NCBI GenBank assembly: GCA_024760905.1
Contig: CM045745.1
Location: 15,590,282-15,654,281, forward strand
From: Plotosus lineatus
Lineage: Eukaryota > Chordata > Actinopteri > Siluriformes > Plotosidae
Length of the DNA: 64,000 bases
Direction: 5' to 3'
Part shown: positions 63,030 to 64,000 of the stretch, in pieces
Layout of the letters: the number at the start of each line of letters is the position of its first letter
How positions within the stretch are numbered: position 1 is the first letter of the stretch
Notes under the pieces: model-generated
Database searches by the model: none
Seen by the model: only the letters and a program-made list of their open reading frames with translations
What the model was told of the DNA's origin: nothing
Translations under genes and position numbers: made by a program

Positions 63030-64000
63030 TATCATATTCGACGCGATAAGCACCCAGGGCGCTTAAAAATTGGAGTGGGTGGGCGCTTATTAATACGGTT
63101 ACCAGCAGAGTGGAACGGTAAGTGCTGATTCCCATCGAGGTGGAAAACATGAATAATAACAGAACAATAAAAGAGTTTTAATGGAATTTGTGTTATTCAT
63201 TTTGTGGTATCAACCAAACTACTCACATGAAAGCTGAAAATAAACAGAAAACAGCAAAATTTTTAATAAAAGACCCTTTAATTTTCCCTTCCTGGTGCTG
63301 TTCCTTTAAACATTTTCCTGATCGTAAAATCGAGCCAACTTTAGCACATGGCACGTTGAACCAATAAACACCAACATAAACAAAAGCACATGGCGAGGAA
63401 CATCTTTAAATTTATGAAATTAGTGACCAGGAAAATCGAAGGGCAGTGGTGGTCTAGTGGTATAGGGCTCTGGCTCGCTGATCCAAAGGGTCCCACTCCA
63501 CAGGGTTGTCACTGCCCACCCCCAGTGCAGCTAACTGGGTTATCAAAGGCGGGCCATGTCTCTCACTGTCTATGGTGAGAGGCATGTAAAAGAACCATTG
63601 CTGACTTTCGTAAAGAGTAGGCTGCAAAGTCGTCAGCGTGTTTCTGTCCCGTGTTAAAAAGGGTTGTGACAGGAAGGGCATCCGACATAAAAACCTCTGC
63701 CAAATCAAATGTGCGAATCAAATAATTCGCTGTTGCAACTCCCGAGTAAAAGGGAAAAAGCCGAAAGGAAGACAGACACGGACAGTGACCAGGAGAATCG
63801 GGTGAACAATCCTCAGCACTTTCTGATAGGTCCATATCTGGCTCTTCACTCCATTCATTCAGAGCATCCCATAGTTTTTGCTGTAGCAGTTTCTAATGGT
63901 TCATCGGTTGTTGGACATTTACCAAGAGAACACAGCAAAATATTTTCCTGTTTTTAAAAGCACGGCGGAATCATCAAATGTGTTGTTACTGATGAACATT
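63030..64000 (-). mobile_element. Possible DNA transposon with decayed transposase C terminus, cut by window edge
   Basis: GGGCGCTTA occurs twice near 63055-63095, a pattern I associate with the ends of a pogo-like family. On the minus strand, 63920-63800 reads CPTTDEPLETATAKTMG and, after a shift, WSEEPDMDLSESAEDCSPDS, an acidic tail like those ending Tigger-type transposases. SINE-A copy 25 interrupts it. The left terminus is not defined. Confidence 0.3.
63439..63783 (+). repeat. SINE-A copy 25, R-type tail, 17-bp target duplication
   Basis: AGTGACCAGGAAAATCG (63422-63438) and AGTGACCAGGAGAATCG (63784-63800) flank it. The B-box region is damaged by a deletion (CCAAAGGGTCCCACTCC). Tail GCCGAAAGGAAGACAGACAC. 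Confidence 0.92.

Overview
The window is from a vertebrate nuclear genome, almost certainly a ray-finned (teleost) fish. It has one recognisable spliced host gene with GT-AG introns, very dense short interspersed and LINE elements of fish type, pogo/Tigger, Tc1 and hAT DNA transposons, and long (CA)n, (CT)n and (TA)n microsatellites. There are no operons, CRISPR arrays or prokaryotic features. The species is not determined.

Host gene (461-17238, + strand): the last eight coding exons of a dysferlin gene (dysf). They encode about 305 residues: the last C2 domain, the juxtamembrane segment, the single C-terminal membrane anchor and a short luminal tail. The rest of the gene lies upstream of the window. 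Intron 3 is 10.2 kb and packed with transposons. Introns 4 and 7 carry long microsatellites directly at or near splice sites.

From 17239 to the end I see no other convincing host protein-coding exon. This looks like a long intergenic interval built of mobile elements. The commonest is a tRNA-derived SINE, here 'SINE-A' (25 copies), which has one head and body but two different LINE-type 3' tails. Tail R matches the 3' end of an RTE-type LINE present in five pieces. Tail L matches the L2-type tail of a second SINE group ('SINE-C'). A third tRNA-derived family ('SINE-B') has five copies plus one isolated tail. Four further LINE remnants of other lineages, at least five TA-flanked pogo/Tigger-like families, three hAT elements, two Tc1-like remnants and two unassigned inverted-repeat elements complete the mobile content. 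Exact target-site duplications and nested insertions let the order of many insertions be read directly.

The most interesting points are: a sequence with a complete hammerhead-ribozyme core on the minus strand at 60764-60818, inside a 22-bp inverted repeat that resembles a Penelope-like element end; the two-tailed SINE family; two RTE copies that share the same frame-breaking deletions; convergent intact THAP and SAP-like exons at 29.6-30.5 kb; and the microsatellite-bounded dysf intron 4. Identifications come from reading the sequence and from remembered family features. No database search was run.
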